DNA of 64,000 nucleotides, taken from positions 7,192,001-7,256,000 of the forward strand of contig NZ_JADBGF010000001.1 in assembly GCF_014873495.1 (NCBI RefSeq), read 5' to 3'. Under the pieces are notes generated by a model. The model did no database searches and was not told the DNA's origin. It saw only the letters and a list, made by a program, of their open reading frames with translations. Below, piece after piece: positions 16,698-26,062 of this stretch (positions are counted from its first letter, which is position 1; every line of letters begins with the position of its first letter). Source of the stretch: Streptomyces stelliscabiei (lineage in GTDB: Bacteria > Actinomycetota > Actinomycetes > Streptomycetales > Streptomycetaceae). The position numbers and the translations under genes are program-made.

Positions 16698-17903
16698 TCA
16701 TGTGACGACCAGGGCATACGTTTGTGTCGCGATCTCCAGCTCCTCGTCCGTCGGCACCACCGCGACCGCGACCCGGGCGCCGGGCGGCGAGATCAGCCGG
16801 GGCTCCCCACCGCGTACGGCGTTCAGCTCGCCGTCGACCGCGAGGCCCAGCCCCTCCAGGCCCGCCACGGCGGCCTCCCGCACGGGCGCCGCGTTCTCGC
16901 CGACACCGGCGGTGAAGGCGAGGGCGTCCACCCGGCCGAGCACCGCGCAGTAGGCACCGATGTACTTCTTCAGCCGGTGAATGTAGATGTCGAAGGCCAG
17001 CTTCGCCCGCTCGTCGCCCTCGTCGACGCGGCGGCGAATTTCCCTCATGTCGTTGTCGCCGCACAGTCCGATCAGACCGCTCTTCTTGTTGAGGAGAGTG
17101 TCGATCTCGTCCGTGGACATTTCGCCAACGCGCATCAAATGAAAGATGACGGCCGGGTCCAGGTCCCCGGAGCGCGTACCCATCACCAGTCCCTCCAAGG
17201 GCGTGAGCCCCATGGAGGTGTCCACGCACCGCCCGCCCTCGACCGCCGAGGCGGACGCCCCGTTGCCGAGGTGCAGCACGATCACGTTCACGTCCTCGGG
17301 CGCCCTGCCGAGCAGTGCGGCCGTGGCCCGGGAGACGTACGCGTGCGAGGTGCCGTGGAAGCCGTAGCGCCGGATGCGGTGGGCGTCGGCGGTCTCCACG
17401 TCGATCGCGTAACGGGCCGCGGACTCCGGCATCGTCGTGTGGAACGCGGTGTCGAAGACGGCGACCTGGGGGAGGTCGGGCCGCAGGGCCCGGGCGGTGC
17501 GGATACCGGTGAGGTTGGCCGGGTTGTGCAGCGGCGCCACCGGGATCAGACGCTCGATCTCGGCGAGGACGGTGTCGTCGACGACCGTCGGCTGCGTGAA
17601 GCTCTGCCCGCCGTGCACGACACGGTGCCCGATGGCGGCCAGCTCGGGGGAGTCGAGGCCGAGCCCGTCGGCCGCCAGCTCCTCGGCGACGGCCTTCAGG
17701 GCGGCCTCGTGGTCGGCGATCGGGCCGGTGCGCTCGCGGGAGACGCCGCCGCCGGTGAGCGGGGTGTGCTTCAGCCGGGAGTTCTCCTCGCCGATCCGCT
17801 CGACCAGCCCCACGGCCAGCCGGTCCCTGTCGCGCATGTCGAGCAGCTGGTACTTCACCGAGGAGGAGCCGGAGTTGAGGACGAGTACGCGGGTGGCGGT
17901 CAC
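16698..17903 (-). CDS. ackA: Acetate kinase
   Basis: 401 residues. It makes ATP and acetate from acetyl phosphate, or the reverse. ASKHA-fold motifs: VLVLNSGSSSVKY, IGHRVVHGG, FDTAFHTTMP, RRYGFHGTSH, NVIVLHLGNGAS, and TRSGDLDP. The start is GTG 17903, preceded by AGGAAG; a GTG 24 bp upstream (17927) overlaps the pta stop as GTGA and is an alternative giving eight more residues. Second gene of a pta-ackA operon, so acetyl-CoA overflow to acetate is co-ordinately expressed. Confidence 0.96.
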   Translation of the reverse strand: MTATRVLVLNSGSSSVKYQLLDMRDRDRLAVGLVERIGEENSRLKHTPLTGGGVSRERTGPIADHEAALKAVAEELAADGLGLDSPELAAIGHRVVHGGQSFTQPTVVDDTVLAEIERLIPVAPLHNPANLTGIRTARALRPDLPQVAVFDTAFHTTMPESAARYAIDVETADAHRIRRYGFHGTSHAYVSRATAALLGRAPEDVNVIVLHLGNGASASAVEGGRCVDTSMGLTPLEGLVMGTRSGDLDPAVIFHLMRVGEMSTDEIDTLLNKKSGLIGLCGDNDMREIRRRVDEGDERAKLAFDIYIHRLKKYIGAYCAVLGRVDALAFTAGVGENAAPVREAAVAGLEGLGLAVDGELNAVRGGEPRLISPPGARVAVAVVPTDEELEIATQTYALVVT

Positions 17904-17923
17904 GGTCTGCTTCCTGACGGGGT

Positions 17924-20026
17924 TCACTTGCCGGGGGTGCCGAGGGCGGCGGTGGTCTGCGCCTGGATCGCCGTGATGGCGACCGTGGTGACGATGTCCT
18001 GGACGAGCGCGCCCCGGGACAGGTCGTTGACCGGCTTGCGCAGCCCCTGGAGGACCGGCCCGACCGCGAGCGCGCCCGCCGACCGCTGCACGGCCTTGTA
18101 GGTGTTGTTGCCGGTGTTGAGGTCCGGGAAGATCAGCACCGTCGCCTGGCCCGCGACCTCGGAGTCCGGCAGCTTCGTCGCCGCGACACTCGGCTCGACG
18201 GCGGCGTCGTACTGGATCGGCCCCTCGATCAGCAGATCGGGCCGCCGCGCCCGCACCAGCTCGGTGGCCTGGCGCACCTTGTCGACGTCGGCGCCCGAGC
18301 CGGAGGACCCCGTGGAGTACGACAGCATCGCGATCCGCGGTTCGACCCCGAACTGCCGTGCGGTGGCGGCCGACTGGACGGCGATGTCGGCGAGCTGCTC
18401 GGCGTTCGGGTCCGGGTTGACCGCGCAGTCCCCGTAGACCAGCACCTTGTCGGCGAGGCACATGAAGAACACGGACGAGACGATGTCCGCGTCCGGCCTG
18501 GTCTTGATGATCTCGAAGGCCGGGCGGATGGTGGCGGCGGTGGAGTGCACCGACCCCGACACCATCCCGTCGGCGAGCCCCTCCTGGACCATGAGCGTGC
18601 CGAAGTAGTTCACATCGGACACCACGTCGTACGCCAGCTCGACGCTGATGTTCTTGTGGGCGCGGAACCGGGCGTACTTCTCGGCGAACATGTCCCGCCA
18701 CGTGGAGGTCGCCGGGTCCACCAACTGGCTGTCGCCCAGGTCGATGCCGAGGTCGGCGGCCTTCTTGCGGATCTGCTCGACCGGGCCGAGCAGCGTGAGG
18801 TCGCAGACCCCGCGCCGCAGCAGCACCTCGGCGGCGTGCAGGACGCGTTCCTCGGTGCCCTCGGGCAGCACGACGCGGCGCTTGTCGGAGCGGGCCTGTT
18901 CGAGGAGCGTGTGCTCGAACATCATCGGCGTGACCCGGTCGCTGCTCGGCGCGGAGACCCGGCCCCGCAGCTCGGCGGTGTCCACGTACCGCTCGAACAG
19001 GCCGAGCGCGGTCTCCGCCTTGCGCGGTGTCACCGCGCTCAACTTGCCCTCCATGGAGAACAGTTCGGAGGCGGTGAGGAAGGAACCCGTCTCGACGGCG
19101 ACCACGGGGGTGCCGGGCGCGAGCCGGGACGCGAGGGTCAGCACCTCCTCGCTGGGCCGCTCGTTCAGGGTGAGCAGCACACCGGCGATCGGCGGGGTGC
19201 CGGCGCTGTGGGCGGCGAGGGCGCCGACGACGAGGTCCGCGCGGTCGCCGGGGGTGACGACCATGCAGCCCGGGGTCAGGGCGTTGAGGAAGTTCGGCAG
19301 CATGGCCCCGCCGAAGACGAAGTTCAGCGCGTCGCGGGCGAGGCCCGCGTCGTCGCCGAGGAGGACCTTGCCGCCGAGGGCGTGGGTGATCTGGGCGACG
19401 GTGGGCGCGGAGAGCGCCGGCTCGTCGGGCAGGACGTAACAGGGCACGGGCAGGGGCAGCCGGGAGTCGCCGAGCCGCTCGGCTATCTCGGTGCGGTCGG
19501 CGGGCGCGACCCGGTTGACGACCATGGCGAGCACGTCGCAGCCGAGGCTCTCGTAGGCGCGGAACGCGTTGTGCGTCTCGGCGGCCACCGAATCGGCGGG
19601 CTGCTTGCGGCCGCCGACGACCGGGATGACGGAGGCGCCGAACTCGTTGGCGAGCCGGGCGTTGAGGGAGAGCTCGTCCGGGAACTGGGTGTCGGCGAAG
19701 TCCGTACCGAGGACGAGGACGACGTCGAAGTCGCGCGCGACGGCGTGGAACCGGTCGACCAGCGTCGACACCAGCTCGCCCGTGCCGTGCTCGGCCTGGA
19801 GCGTGGACGCCTCGTGGTAGTCCATGCCGTACACGGTCGCCGGGTCCTGGGTGAGCCGGTACCGTGCGCGCAGCAGATCGAAGAGGCGGTCCGGTCCGTG
19901 GTGCAACAGCGGCCGGAACACCCCCACCCGGTCGACCTGGCGGGTCAGGAGCTCCATGACCCCCAGCTCGACGACCTGGCGGCCGTCGCCGCGGTCGATC
20001 CCGGTCACGTACACGCTGCGCGTCAC
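17924..20026 (-). CDS. pta: Phosphate acetyltransferase (long, two-domain form)
   Basis: 700 residues. It interconverts acetyl-CoA and acetyl phosphate. The N-terminal ~370 residues are the BioD-like/DRTGG regulatory part (SVYVTGIDRGDGRQVVELGV), and the C-terminal ~330 form the PTA catalytic domain (RRVVLPEGTEERVLHAAEVL, MVSGSVHSTAATIRPAFEII, AMLSYSTGSSGSGADVDKV). The GTG at 20026 is chosen because GGAGAG lies six bases upstream; an in-frame ATG at 20044 would add six basic residues. Divergent from pfkA across 267 bp and followed directly by ackA. Confidence 0.95.
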   Translation of the reverse strand: MTRSVYVTGIDRGDGRQVVELGVMELLTRQVDRVGVFRPLLHHGPDRLFDLLRARYRLTQDPATVYGMDYHEASTLQAEHGTGELVSTLVDRFHAVARDFDVVLVLGTDFADTQFPDELSLNARLANEFGASVIPVVGGRKQPADSVAAETHNAFRAYESLGCDVLAMVVNRVAPADRTEIAERLGDSRLPLPVPCYVLPDEPALSAPTVAQITHALGGKVLLGDDAGLARDALNFVFGGAMLPNFLNALTPGCMVVTPGDRADLVVGALAAHSAGTPPIAGVLLTLNERPSEEVLTLASRLAPGTPVVAVETGSFLTASELFSMEGKLSAVTPRKAETALGLFERYVDTAELRGRVSAPSSDRVTPMMFEHTLLEQARSDKRRVVLPEGTEERVLHAAEVLLRRGVCDLTLLGPVEQIRKKAADLGIDLGDSQLVDPATSTWRDMFAEKYARFRAHKNISVELAYDVVSDVNYFGTLMVQEGLADGMVSGSVHSTAATIRPAFEIIKTRPDADIVSSVFFMCLADKVLVYGDCAVNPDPNAEQLADIAVQSAATARQFGVEPRIAMLSYSTGSSGSGADVDKVRQATELVRARRPDLLIEGPIQYDAAVEPSVAATKLPDSEVAGQATVLIFPDLNTGNNTYKAVQRSAGALAVGPVLQGLRKPVNDLSRGALVQDIVTTVAITAIQAQTTAALGTPGK

Positions 20027-20129
20027 GTGTGCTCTCCGTTTCATGTGGGACGTGTAGGACGTGTGGTGCGGTTGGTGGGGGTTCGGTCGGCAGGGGTGAA
20101 AATCACCGTCGCGGCGGACAGAAACCCTC

Positions 20130-20158
20130 TTGACAATACCCTTGGCCATGGATAAGGC
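20130..20158 (+). promoter_or_regulatory. Consensus-like housekeeping promoter for pfkA
   Basis: TTGACA (20130-20135), a 17-bp spacer and TAAGGC (20153-20158) form an almost ideal vegetative promoter. It lies ~135 bp before the pfkA ATG, leaving a leader of roughly 130 nt. Confidence 0.7.
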
Positions 20159-20293
20159 GCCCATCAGCCCGTCGTGGTGCCGGGCGGGGGCGGACGGGCG
20201 CGGCGACCCCCTGGGAGCCGTGAAACAATCGGACTGGCTCATCAGTACCAGCACCGAGCAGGACCGATCAGGACGATCAGGAGACACAGCACG

Positions 20294-21319
20294 ATGCGTA
20301 TCGGAGTTCTCACCGCAGGCGGCGACTGTCCGGGCCTGAACGCAGTGATCCGGTCGGTCGTGCACCGAGCGGTCGCCCAGTACGGCGACGAGGTCATCGG
20401 CTTCGAGGACGGCTACGCCGGCCTGCTCGACGGCCGCTACCGCGGCCTCGACCTGGAGTCCGTCAGCGGCATCCTCGCCCGCGGCGGCACCATCCTCGGT
20501 TCCTCCCGCCTCCAGCGCGACCGCCTCCGCGAGGCCTGCGAGAACGCGCAGGACATGGCGAACCAGTTCGGGATCGACGTACTGATCCCGATCGGCGGCG
20601 AGGGCACGCTGACGGCGGCGCGGATGCTGTCGGACGCGGGCCTGCCGGTGGTCGGCGTCCCGAAGACCATCGACAACGACATCTCCTCGACGGACCGCAC
20701 GTTCGGCTTCGACACGGCGGTCGGGGTCGCCACGGAGGCGATGGACCGCCTGAAGACGACCGCCGAGTCCCACCAGCGCGTGATGGTGGTCGAGGTCATG
20801 GGCCGCCACGCGGGCTGGATCGCGCTGGAGTCGGGGATGGCGGCGGGTGCGCACGGCATCTGCCTGCCCGAGCGCGCGTTCGACCCGGCCGATCTGGTGA
20901 AGATGGTCGAGGAGCGCTTCGCGCGCGGCAAGAAGTTCGCGGTCATCTGTGTCGCCGAGGGCGCCCACCCCGCCGAGGGCTCGATGGACTACGGCCACGG
21001 CGCGATCGACCAGTTCGGCCACGAGCGCTTCCAGGGCATCGGCGCCGCGCTGGCGTACGAGCTGGAGCGCCGCCTCGGCAAGGAGGCCAAGCCGGTCATC
21101 CTCGGTCACATCCAGCGGGGCGGCACCCCGACCGCGTACGACAGGGTGCTCGCCACGCGCTTCGGCTGGCACGCGGTCGAGGCCGCGCACCGCGCCGACT
21201 ACGGCCGGATGACCGCGCTGCGCGGCACCGACGTGGTGATGGTGCCGCTGGCGGAGGCCGTGACCGAGCTGAAGACGGTGCCGAAGGACCGGATGGACGA
21301 GGCGGAGTCGGTGTTCTAG
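20294..21319 (+). CDS. pfkA: 6-phosphofructokinase
   Basis: 341 residues. It phosphorylates fructose 6-phosphate to the 1,6-bisphosphate. Motifs: GVLTAGGDCPGLNAVIR at the N-terminus, IPIGGEGTLTAARML, VPKTIDNDISSTDRTFGFDT with the catalytic Asp127, and GRHAGWIAL. The phosphoryl-donor positions are Gly104 and Lys124: Gly104 is the ATP-type residue while Lys124 is shared with PPi-using enzymes, a combination known in actinobacterial ATP-dependent PFKs. ATG 20294 follows GATCAGGAGA-type ribosome-site text. Convergent with the XRE gene. Confidence 0.95.
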   Translation: MRIGVLTAGGDCPGLNAVIRSVVHRAVAQYGDEVIGFEDGYAGLLDGRYRGLDLESVSGILARGGTILGSSRLQRDRLREACENAQDMANQFGIDVLIPIGGEGTLTAARMLSDAGLPVVGVPKTIDNDISSTDRTFGFDTAVGVATEAMDRLKTTAESHQRVMVVEVMGRHAGWIALESGMAAGAHGICLPERAFDPADLVKMVEERFARGKKFAVICVAEGAHPAEGSMDYGHGAIDQFGHERFQGIGAALAYELERRLGKEAKPVILGHIQRGGTPTAYDRVLATRFGWHAVEAAHRADYGRMTALRGTDVVMVPLAEAVTELKTVPKDRMDEAESVF

Positions 21320-21353
21320 ACCGGTTGCCGGTGAGGAGGGCGTCCCGGCCCCT

Positions 21354-22133
21354 TCAGTGGGCCGCCGTTCTCCGCACGAGTGCCCAGAAATGGCCGACGA
21401 CGTGGTCCAGGTAGTCACGGCCCGCGTCGCCCGAGTCGGTGGCGGCGGTGCCGTTGGCCCAGGTGAGGGTGGCGGTCATCAGGTTCTGGTAGTCGGTGTG
21501 CATCTCCCGCAGGACGTCCTCCAGCAGACGCCGGTCGAGGTGTCTGTCGAGGGACAGCAGCTTGAGGGCGGGCCGCACACACGCCTGCCAGCGGGTGGTC
21601 ACCGCGCTGTGCAGCAGTTCCCTGAGCCGTTCCTCGCGTCCGGTGGCGACGACGAGTTCGGGGATCGTGAGGTCGAGTGCGACGCCGAGGGCGGCGGACT
21701 GGCGGTCGGTGCCGCGCCACTCCTCGCCCTCCTCCATCCCCAGATAGGCGGAGAGTTCGAGCCCGACCGCGCGGGCGACGTCCTCGGCGGCGACGCCCCG
21801 CGCCGTGCGGTGCTCGCGCACGGTCCGGGGCGTGCCGATGAGTTCGCTGGTCGAGCACCACAACACACCGGCGAGCGCGGTGAGTTCGGGGCCGGTGGGC
21901 GCGATGCCGCCGCGCTCCCAGGCGGCGACCAGGTCCGGGGTGACATGGGGGAGCCCGTACGAGGAGCGCATGCCGTACGCGACCTGCTCGGGCCCCATGC
22001 CGAGGGCGATACGCAGTCGCCGGGCCGCGGGGGCGTTGAAGGGCGGAGTGGGGGTGTCGGCTGTCCGGAATTCCGGGGGCGGCTGGTGGAGCTGCCGTTC
22101 GGGTTCGTGGGCTGAACGTCGGTGCACGCGCAC
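21354..22133 (-). CDS. XRE-type helix-turn-helix regulator
   Basis: 259 residues. Residues ~35-90 read as a lambda-repressor-like HTH (RRLRIALGMGPEQVAYGMRS, VAAWERGGIAPTGPELTALA), followed by a second, weaker HTH copy (VREHRTARGVAAEDVARAVG). The C-terminal half is helical and of unknown type (DRHLDRRLLEDVLREMHTDY). No peptidase or DNA-recombinase motif. It is divergently placed from the oxidoreductase gene at 22274, which may be a target. Confidence 0.82.
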   Translation of the reverse strand: MRVHRRSAHEPERQLHQPPPEFRTADTPTPPFNAPAARRLRIALGMGPEQVAYGMRSSYGLPHVTPDLVAAWERGGIAPTGPELTALAGVLWCSTSELIGTPRTVREHRTARGVAAEDVARAVGLELSAYLGMEEGEEWRGTDRQSAALGVALDLTIPELVVATGREERLRELLHSAVTTRWQACVRPALKLLSLDRHLDRRLLEDVLREMHTDYQNLMTATLTWANGTAATDSGDAGRDYLDHVVGHFWALVRRTAAH

Positions 22134-22273
22134 ACCGTAGGACCGCCGCGGCGCCGATGACTACGGGCTGTTCGGCCACAATCACGGATGGTGGGAAGCC
22201 ATGCCCGGTGAGAAGTCCGTGACTCGTGGGTTCCGGGGCGCCCCGGCGAGGATGCCCGGGTAGGAATGAGCGC

Positions 22274-22723
22274 ATGACGAAGCTGGACGGACACATGCGC
22301 GAGCGCCTACTGGCGCCGAACTTCTGGCACTTGGCGACGGTCGGGCCGGACGGCGCGCCTCAGGTATCACCCATGTGGGTGGACATCGAGGCCGCCGGCG
22401 ACACCGAACACGTCATGGTCAACACCTCCGTCGGGCGGGTGAAGGAGGAGAACCTGCGCCGCAACCCGCTGGTGTCCCTGTCCCATCACGACCCCGAGAA
22501 CCCCTACGACCGGGCCGAGATCCGGGGGCGGGTGGTGCGCTTCGTGGAGGGTGACGAGGCGCTGCGTGCCATGGACCGGCTCACCCGCAAGTACATCGGG
22601 CAGGAGCGGTATCCGTGGCTGCTGCCCGGGGAGCGGCGCCTGATGATCCTGATCGAGCCGGTTCGGGTGCGGCGGGTGGTGGGGGTGGAGCCGTTCCGGG
22701 CGGGGGTGCTGCCGCAGGGGTGA
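22274..22723 (+). CDS. PPOX-class, probable F420-dependent oxidoreductase
   Basis: 149 residues of the pyridoxamine 5'-phosphate oxidase-like split barrel. Blocks: PNFWHLATVGPDGAPQVSPM (first strands with the phosphate-binding region), VMVNTSVGRVKEENLRRNP, VSLSHHDPENPYDRAEIRGR and the C-terminal YIGQERYPW. Actinobacterial members of this length and pattern use F420 or FMN; the cofactor here is inference. ATG chosen with AGGA eight bases upstream. It ends just before a hairpin shared with the convergent sugar-permease gene. Confidence 0.85.
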   Translation: MTKLDGHMRERLLAPNFWHLATVGPDGAPQVSPMWVDIEAAGDTEHVMVNTSVGRVKEENLRRNPLVSLSHHDPENPYDRAEIRGRVVRFVEGDEALRAMDRLTRKYIGQERYPWLLPGERRLMILIEPVRVRRVVGVEPFRAGVLPQG

Positions 22724-22734
22724 GGGAGGGGACC

Positions 22735-22765
22735 TGAGGCCGGCCGCGGAAGCCGGCCGGCCTCA
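22735..22765. terminator. Bidirectional hairpin terminator
   Basis: TGAGGCCGGCC - GCGGAAGCC - GGCCGGCCTCA: an 11-bp perfect stem with 9-nt loop between the oxidoreductase gene and the convergent ABC-permease gene, overlapping the latter's stop codon. Confidence 0.7.
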
Positions 22766-23623
22766 CCCCTTGACCGCCCCGCCCAGCGCGAACCCGCCGC
22801 CCAGCCGCCGGGCCACCGCCACGTACAGCAGGATCACCGGCGTCGAGTAGATCACCGAGAACGCCGCCAACTGGCCGTAGACCACCGTCCCCCGGTTCCC
22901 GAAGAACTCGTTGACGCTGACGGCCGCCGGCATCTGTTCCGGGGTGAGCAGCAGCATGAACGGGACGAAGAAGTTCCCCCACATCATCACGAAGGAGAAG
23001 ACGGTCACCACGGCGACGCCCGGTCCCATCAGCGGGAGCACCACCCGCAGCAGCGACTGGAACGACGACGCGCCGTCCGTCCACGCCGCCTCCTCCAGTT
23101 CCTTCGGCACTCCGTCCATGAAGTTCTTCATCAGCCAGATCGCGAACGGCAGTTGAGATGCGGCGAAGAAGAAGATCGTGCCCTGCATGGTGTCGATCAG
23201 GTTCACCTGGACGAACAGCGCGTACACCGGGACCATGATCGCCGTGATCGGCAGGCTCGTCGCGAAGAGGATCGTCAGAAGGAAGGGGCGGTTCAGACGG
23301 GAGCGGAAGCGGGAGAGCGGGTAGGCCGCCAGGGCCGCGCACACCACGGTCAGCGCCGTGCCTCCGCCGCACAGGAGCAGGCTGTTGAGCAGCGGCGTGA
23401 AGGTGATGTCCGGGGTCAGGACGGCGTCGAAGTTGTCGAGGGTCACGCCGTCGGGGACCTTCACCGTCAGGTCCGCACGCGGATCCACGGAGGAGAGGAC
23501 CACCCAGGCCAGCGGGAGCACGAAGGCCGCGGCGACGACGAGGAGGCCGCCGTCGGCGGCCAGCCGGTGGCGGACCGCGCGGCGGGAGAGAGGGGCCCGG
23601 GTCTTCGGGGCCACGGGACTCAC
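22763..23623 (-). CDS. Carbohydrate ABC transporter permease (MalG type)
   Basis: 286 residues with six hydrophobic helices. First helix GGLLVVAAAFVLPLAWVVLS; the cytoplasmic EAA loop EEAAWTDGASSFQSLLRVVL couples to an ATPase. It forms the import channel with the neighbouring permease. Start at GTG 23623 because it overlaps the upstream stop as GTGA. Last gene of a binding protein-permease-permease operon that lacks its own ATPase, so a shared MsiK-type ATPase elsewhere is likely, as usual in Streptomyces. Confidence 0.9.
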   Translation of the reverse strand: MSPVAPKTRAPLSRRAVRHRLAADGGLLVVAAAFVLPLAWVVLSSVDPRADLTVKVPDGVTLDNFDAVLTPDITFTPLLNSLLLCGGGTALTVVCAALAAYPLSRFRSRLNRPFLLTILFATSLPITAIMVPVYALFVQVNLIDTMQGTIFFFAASQLPFAIWLMKNFMDGVPKELEEAAWTDGASSFQSLLRVVLPLMGPGVAVVTVFSFVMMWGNFFVPFMLLLTPEQMPAAVSVNEFFGNRGTVVYGQLAAFSVIYSTPVILLYVAVARRLGGGFALGGAVKG

Positions 23624-24513
23624 ACCTCCGTCCGCAGCAGGCGCAGATAGAGCACCGAGAACAACGAGCCCACCACCAGCAGCAACAGGGCCACCGCGGT
23701 GCCGTAGCCGATCATGCTCTTCTGGAACGCCTCCTCGTACATGAACAGGGGCAGGGTCTGGCTCCGGCCGCCCGGGCCGCCTCGCGTCATCACCCAGATC
23801 AGGCCGAACACGGACAGCGTCTGCAGGGTGATGAGCATCAGGTTGGTGCCGATGGAGCGGCGGATCATCGGGAGCGTGATGTGCCACATGCGGCGCATGC
23901 CGCTCGCGCCGTCGACCTCCGCCGCCTCCGTGATCTCCTTGGGGATCTCGTTCAGGGCCGCCGAGTACACCAGCATCGAGAACGCAGTGCCCCGCCAGAC
24001 GTTCGCGAACGACACGGCCAGGATCGGCAGCGTGTAGAGCCAGTTCTGGGACGGGAGGCGGAGCCAGTCCAGGAGCGCGTTCAGCGTCCCCTCGCGGCGG
24101 AAGAACGCGTAGAGGAGGAAGCCGGCCACGACCTCCGGCAGGACCCAGGCGGTGACGACGACGCCACCGACCAGCGTGCGCACGGGTTTCGAGGCGCGCC
24201 GCATCAGGGCGGCCAGGACCAGGCCGAGGGTGTTCTGGCCGAGCAGCGCCGAGACCACCGTGAAGACCAGGGTGAGCCGGACCGCGTTGAGGAACGCCTC
24301 GTCCCCGAACGCCGTACGGAAGTTCTCCAAGCCGACGAAGGAGTCCTCGGCCTGACCGGTGAGCTGGAGGTCGGTGAAGGCGATGTACGCGCAGTAGCCG
24401 ATGGGGCCGGCGAGGAAGAGGAGCAGGAGGACGGTGGCGGGGGTGAGGGGGAGGGCCCGGGCGAACGCCCGGAACGCGGGGCGGGGCGGTCCCTCCGCGG
24501 CCGGCCCCTTCAT
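23620..24513 (-). CDS. Carbohydrate ABC transporter permease (MalF type)
   Basis: 297 residues. Six hydrophobic segments, starting LTPATVLLLLFLAGPIGYCA; EAA loop EAAEVDGASGMRRMWHITLP before the fifth helix. Partner of the second permease. ATG start 24513, ten bases after the stop of the binding-protein gene, so translation is tightly linked. Confidence 0.9.
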   Translation of the reverse strand: MKGPAAEGPPRPAFRAFARALPLTPATVLLLLFLAGPIGYCAYIAFTDLQLTGQAEDSFVGLENFRTAFGDEAFLNAVRLTLVFTVVSALLGQNTLGLVLAALMRRASKPVRTLVGGVVVTAWVLPEVVAGFLLYAFFRREGTLNALLDWLRLPSQNWLYTLPILAVSFANVWRGTAFSMLVYSAALNEIPKEITEAAEVDGASGMRRMWHITLPMIRRSIGTNLMLITLQTLSVFGLIWVMTRGGPGGRSQTLPLFMYEEAFQKSMIGYGTAVALLLLVVGSLFSVLYLRLLRTEV

Positions 24514-24523
24514 ACGCGGGGGC

Positions 24524-25930
24524 TCATTCCTCGATCACCTGGTCGTCCGTGGCCGCCCGCAGCTCCTCGTCGTAGTTCTCGGCCGCCTCGGACACGGACG
24601 CGTCGCCCGTCGTCACGGATTCCATCGCTTCCTGGATGGCCGTGGAGACCTTGGGATAGGCCGGGTACGCCGGCCGGTAGTGCGTGCTCGACACCAGGTC
24701 CGTGAAGAACTCGATGCCGGGCTGGGCCTTGGCGTACGCCGGATCCTCGGCCACGTCCTTGCGGACCGCGATCCCCGAGTTGGCGATGTACCACTTCCGG
24801 GCGTTGGCCTTCGACTGCATGGTCTTGACGAACGCGAAGGCGAGATCGGGGTTCCCGGCCTTGTCGGGGATCGCCCAGGTCCAGCCGCCGGACATGCTCA
24901 CCTTGCCGGGGGACTGGCCGTGCTGGGTGGGCATGGGGGCGAGGCCGAGCCTCTCCGACCACTCGGGCCATGCGTGGCCGCTGCCGGGCAGCCAGTCCTG
25001 GGGGAGCCAGGAGCCGTCGAGGTTGATGCCGAGCCTGCCCTCGGGGAGGAGTTCACCGCGCACCCGGGTCGCGATGTTGGGGTCGAGGGCGTCGGAGACC
25101 TCCGGTCCGAGCTTCTCCTTGAAGACCGTCTCCACGAAGCCGAGGGCGTCCTCGAAACCCTGGGTGCCGGCCTTCCACTTCTTCGACTTCTCGTCGTACA
25201 GCGGGTCACCTGCCCCGGCGGCGGTGGCGCCCTGCGTGCCGTAGAGGAGCATCTCGAAGCCCTGCATGGTCGCCGCCTCGCCCGCCGGCTTCCCCGTGTA
25301 GACGTTCAGGGGGATGACGCCGGGGACCTTCCGCTTGATCGTGCGGGCCGCGTCCAGGACGTCGGCCCAGGTCTTCGGCCGCCAGTCCGCCGGCAGGCCC
25401 GCCTTGGCGAAGACCGCCTTGTCGAACCACAGCCCGCGGGTGTCCGTGCCGTCCGGGATGCCGTACGTCTTCCCGTCCTCGGCCTTCGCCGCCGCCTTGG
25501 CCGTGTCGATGAACTGGTCCCAGTCCTTCCAGTCGGCCAGATAGCCGTCCAGGGGCCGCAGATAACCGCTCGTGATGTCCGAGTTGATGAGGAAGGTGTC
25601 CTCGTAGACCAGGTCCGGTGCCGTCTTCGGCGACCGCAGCATCTGCTGGACCTTGGTGTAGTACTCCGAGTCCGGGGCCTTGATCGGGACGAGCTTCACC
25701 CTCTTGCCCGGATTCGCCTTCTCGAACTGCTTCTTGACGTCGGCGAGGAAGGTGTCCATCACCCGGACCTGGTTGTCCGTGGACTGTTTGTAGGAGACCT
25801 CCACGGTGTCCGGGTCACCGCCGGAACCGCCGCCGCAGGCCGTGAGGACGCCGGGAGCGGTGATCGCCAGAGCGGCGGTGAGGAGGAGACGGAGGGGGGA
25901 TCGGTGGGGGCGGGGTGCGGTGGGGCGCAC
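24524..25930 (-). CDS. Extracellular sugar-binding lipoprotein of ABC importer
   Basis: 468 residues. Lipoprotein signal: basic start, hydrophobic LLLTAALAITAPGVLTAC with the lipobox LTAC, so the Cys would be acylated outside the membrane. The mature part is a type-1 solute-binding protein (cluster for oligosaccharides), with VPIKAPDSEYYTKVQQMLRS, FKTRGLWFDKAVFAKAGLPAD-like text and MSGGWTWAIPDKAGNPDLAF. A GTG at 25936 is also in frame, but AGGAGG is eight bases before 25930 and only two before 25936, so 25930 is preferred. Substrate not determinable. Confidence 0.9.
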   Translation of the reverse strand: MRPTAPRPHRSPLRLLLTAALAITAPGVLTACGGGSGGDPDTVEVSYKQSTDNQVRVMDTFLADVKKQFEKANPGKRVKLVPIKAPDSEYYTKVQQMLRSPKTAPDLVYEDTFLINSDITSGYLRPLDGYLADWKDWDQFIDTAKAAAKAEDGKTYGIPDGTDTRGLWFDKAVFAKAGLPADWRPKTWADVLDAARTIKRKVPGVIPLNVYTGKPAGEAATMQGFEMLLYGTQGATAAGAGDPLYDEKSKKWKAGTQGFEDALGFVETVFKEKLGPEVSDALDPNIATRVRGELLPEGRLGINLDGSWLPQDWLPGSGHAWPEWSERLGLAPMPTQHGQSPGKVSMSGGWTWAIPDKAGNPDLAFAFVKTMQSKANARKWYIANSGIAVRKDVAEDPAYAKAQPGIEFFTDLVSSTHYRPAYPAYPKVSTAIQEAMESVTTGDASVSEAAENYDEELRAATDDQVIEE

Positions 25931-26062
25931 GGGCACGACCTCCTGCTGGCTACGTCGTTGTGGCCTTGGGTGGTGCCCGGTGACGGTACGAGGAATGGTC
26001 TAGTCAGGTCAATGCGTCTGCACCGATCCCCGGCAGGGTCGCGGAGATCCGCCGGAAGGGCC

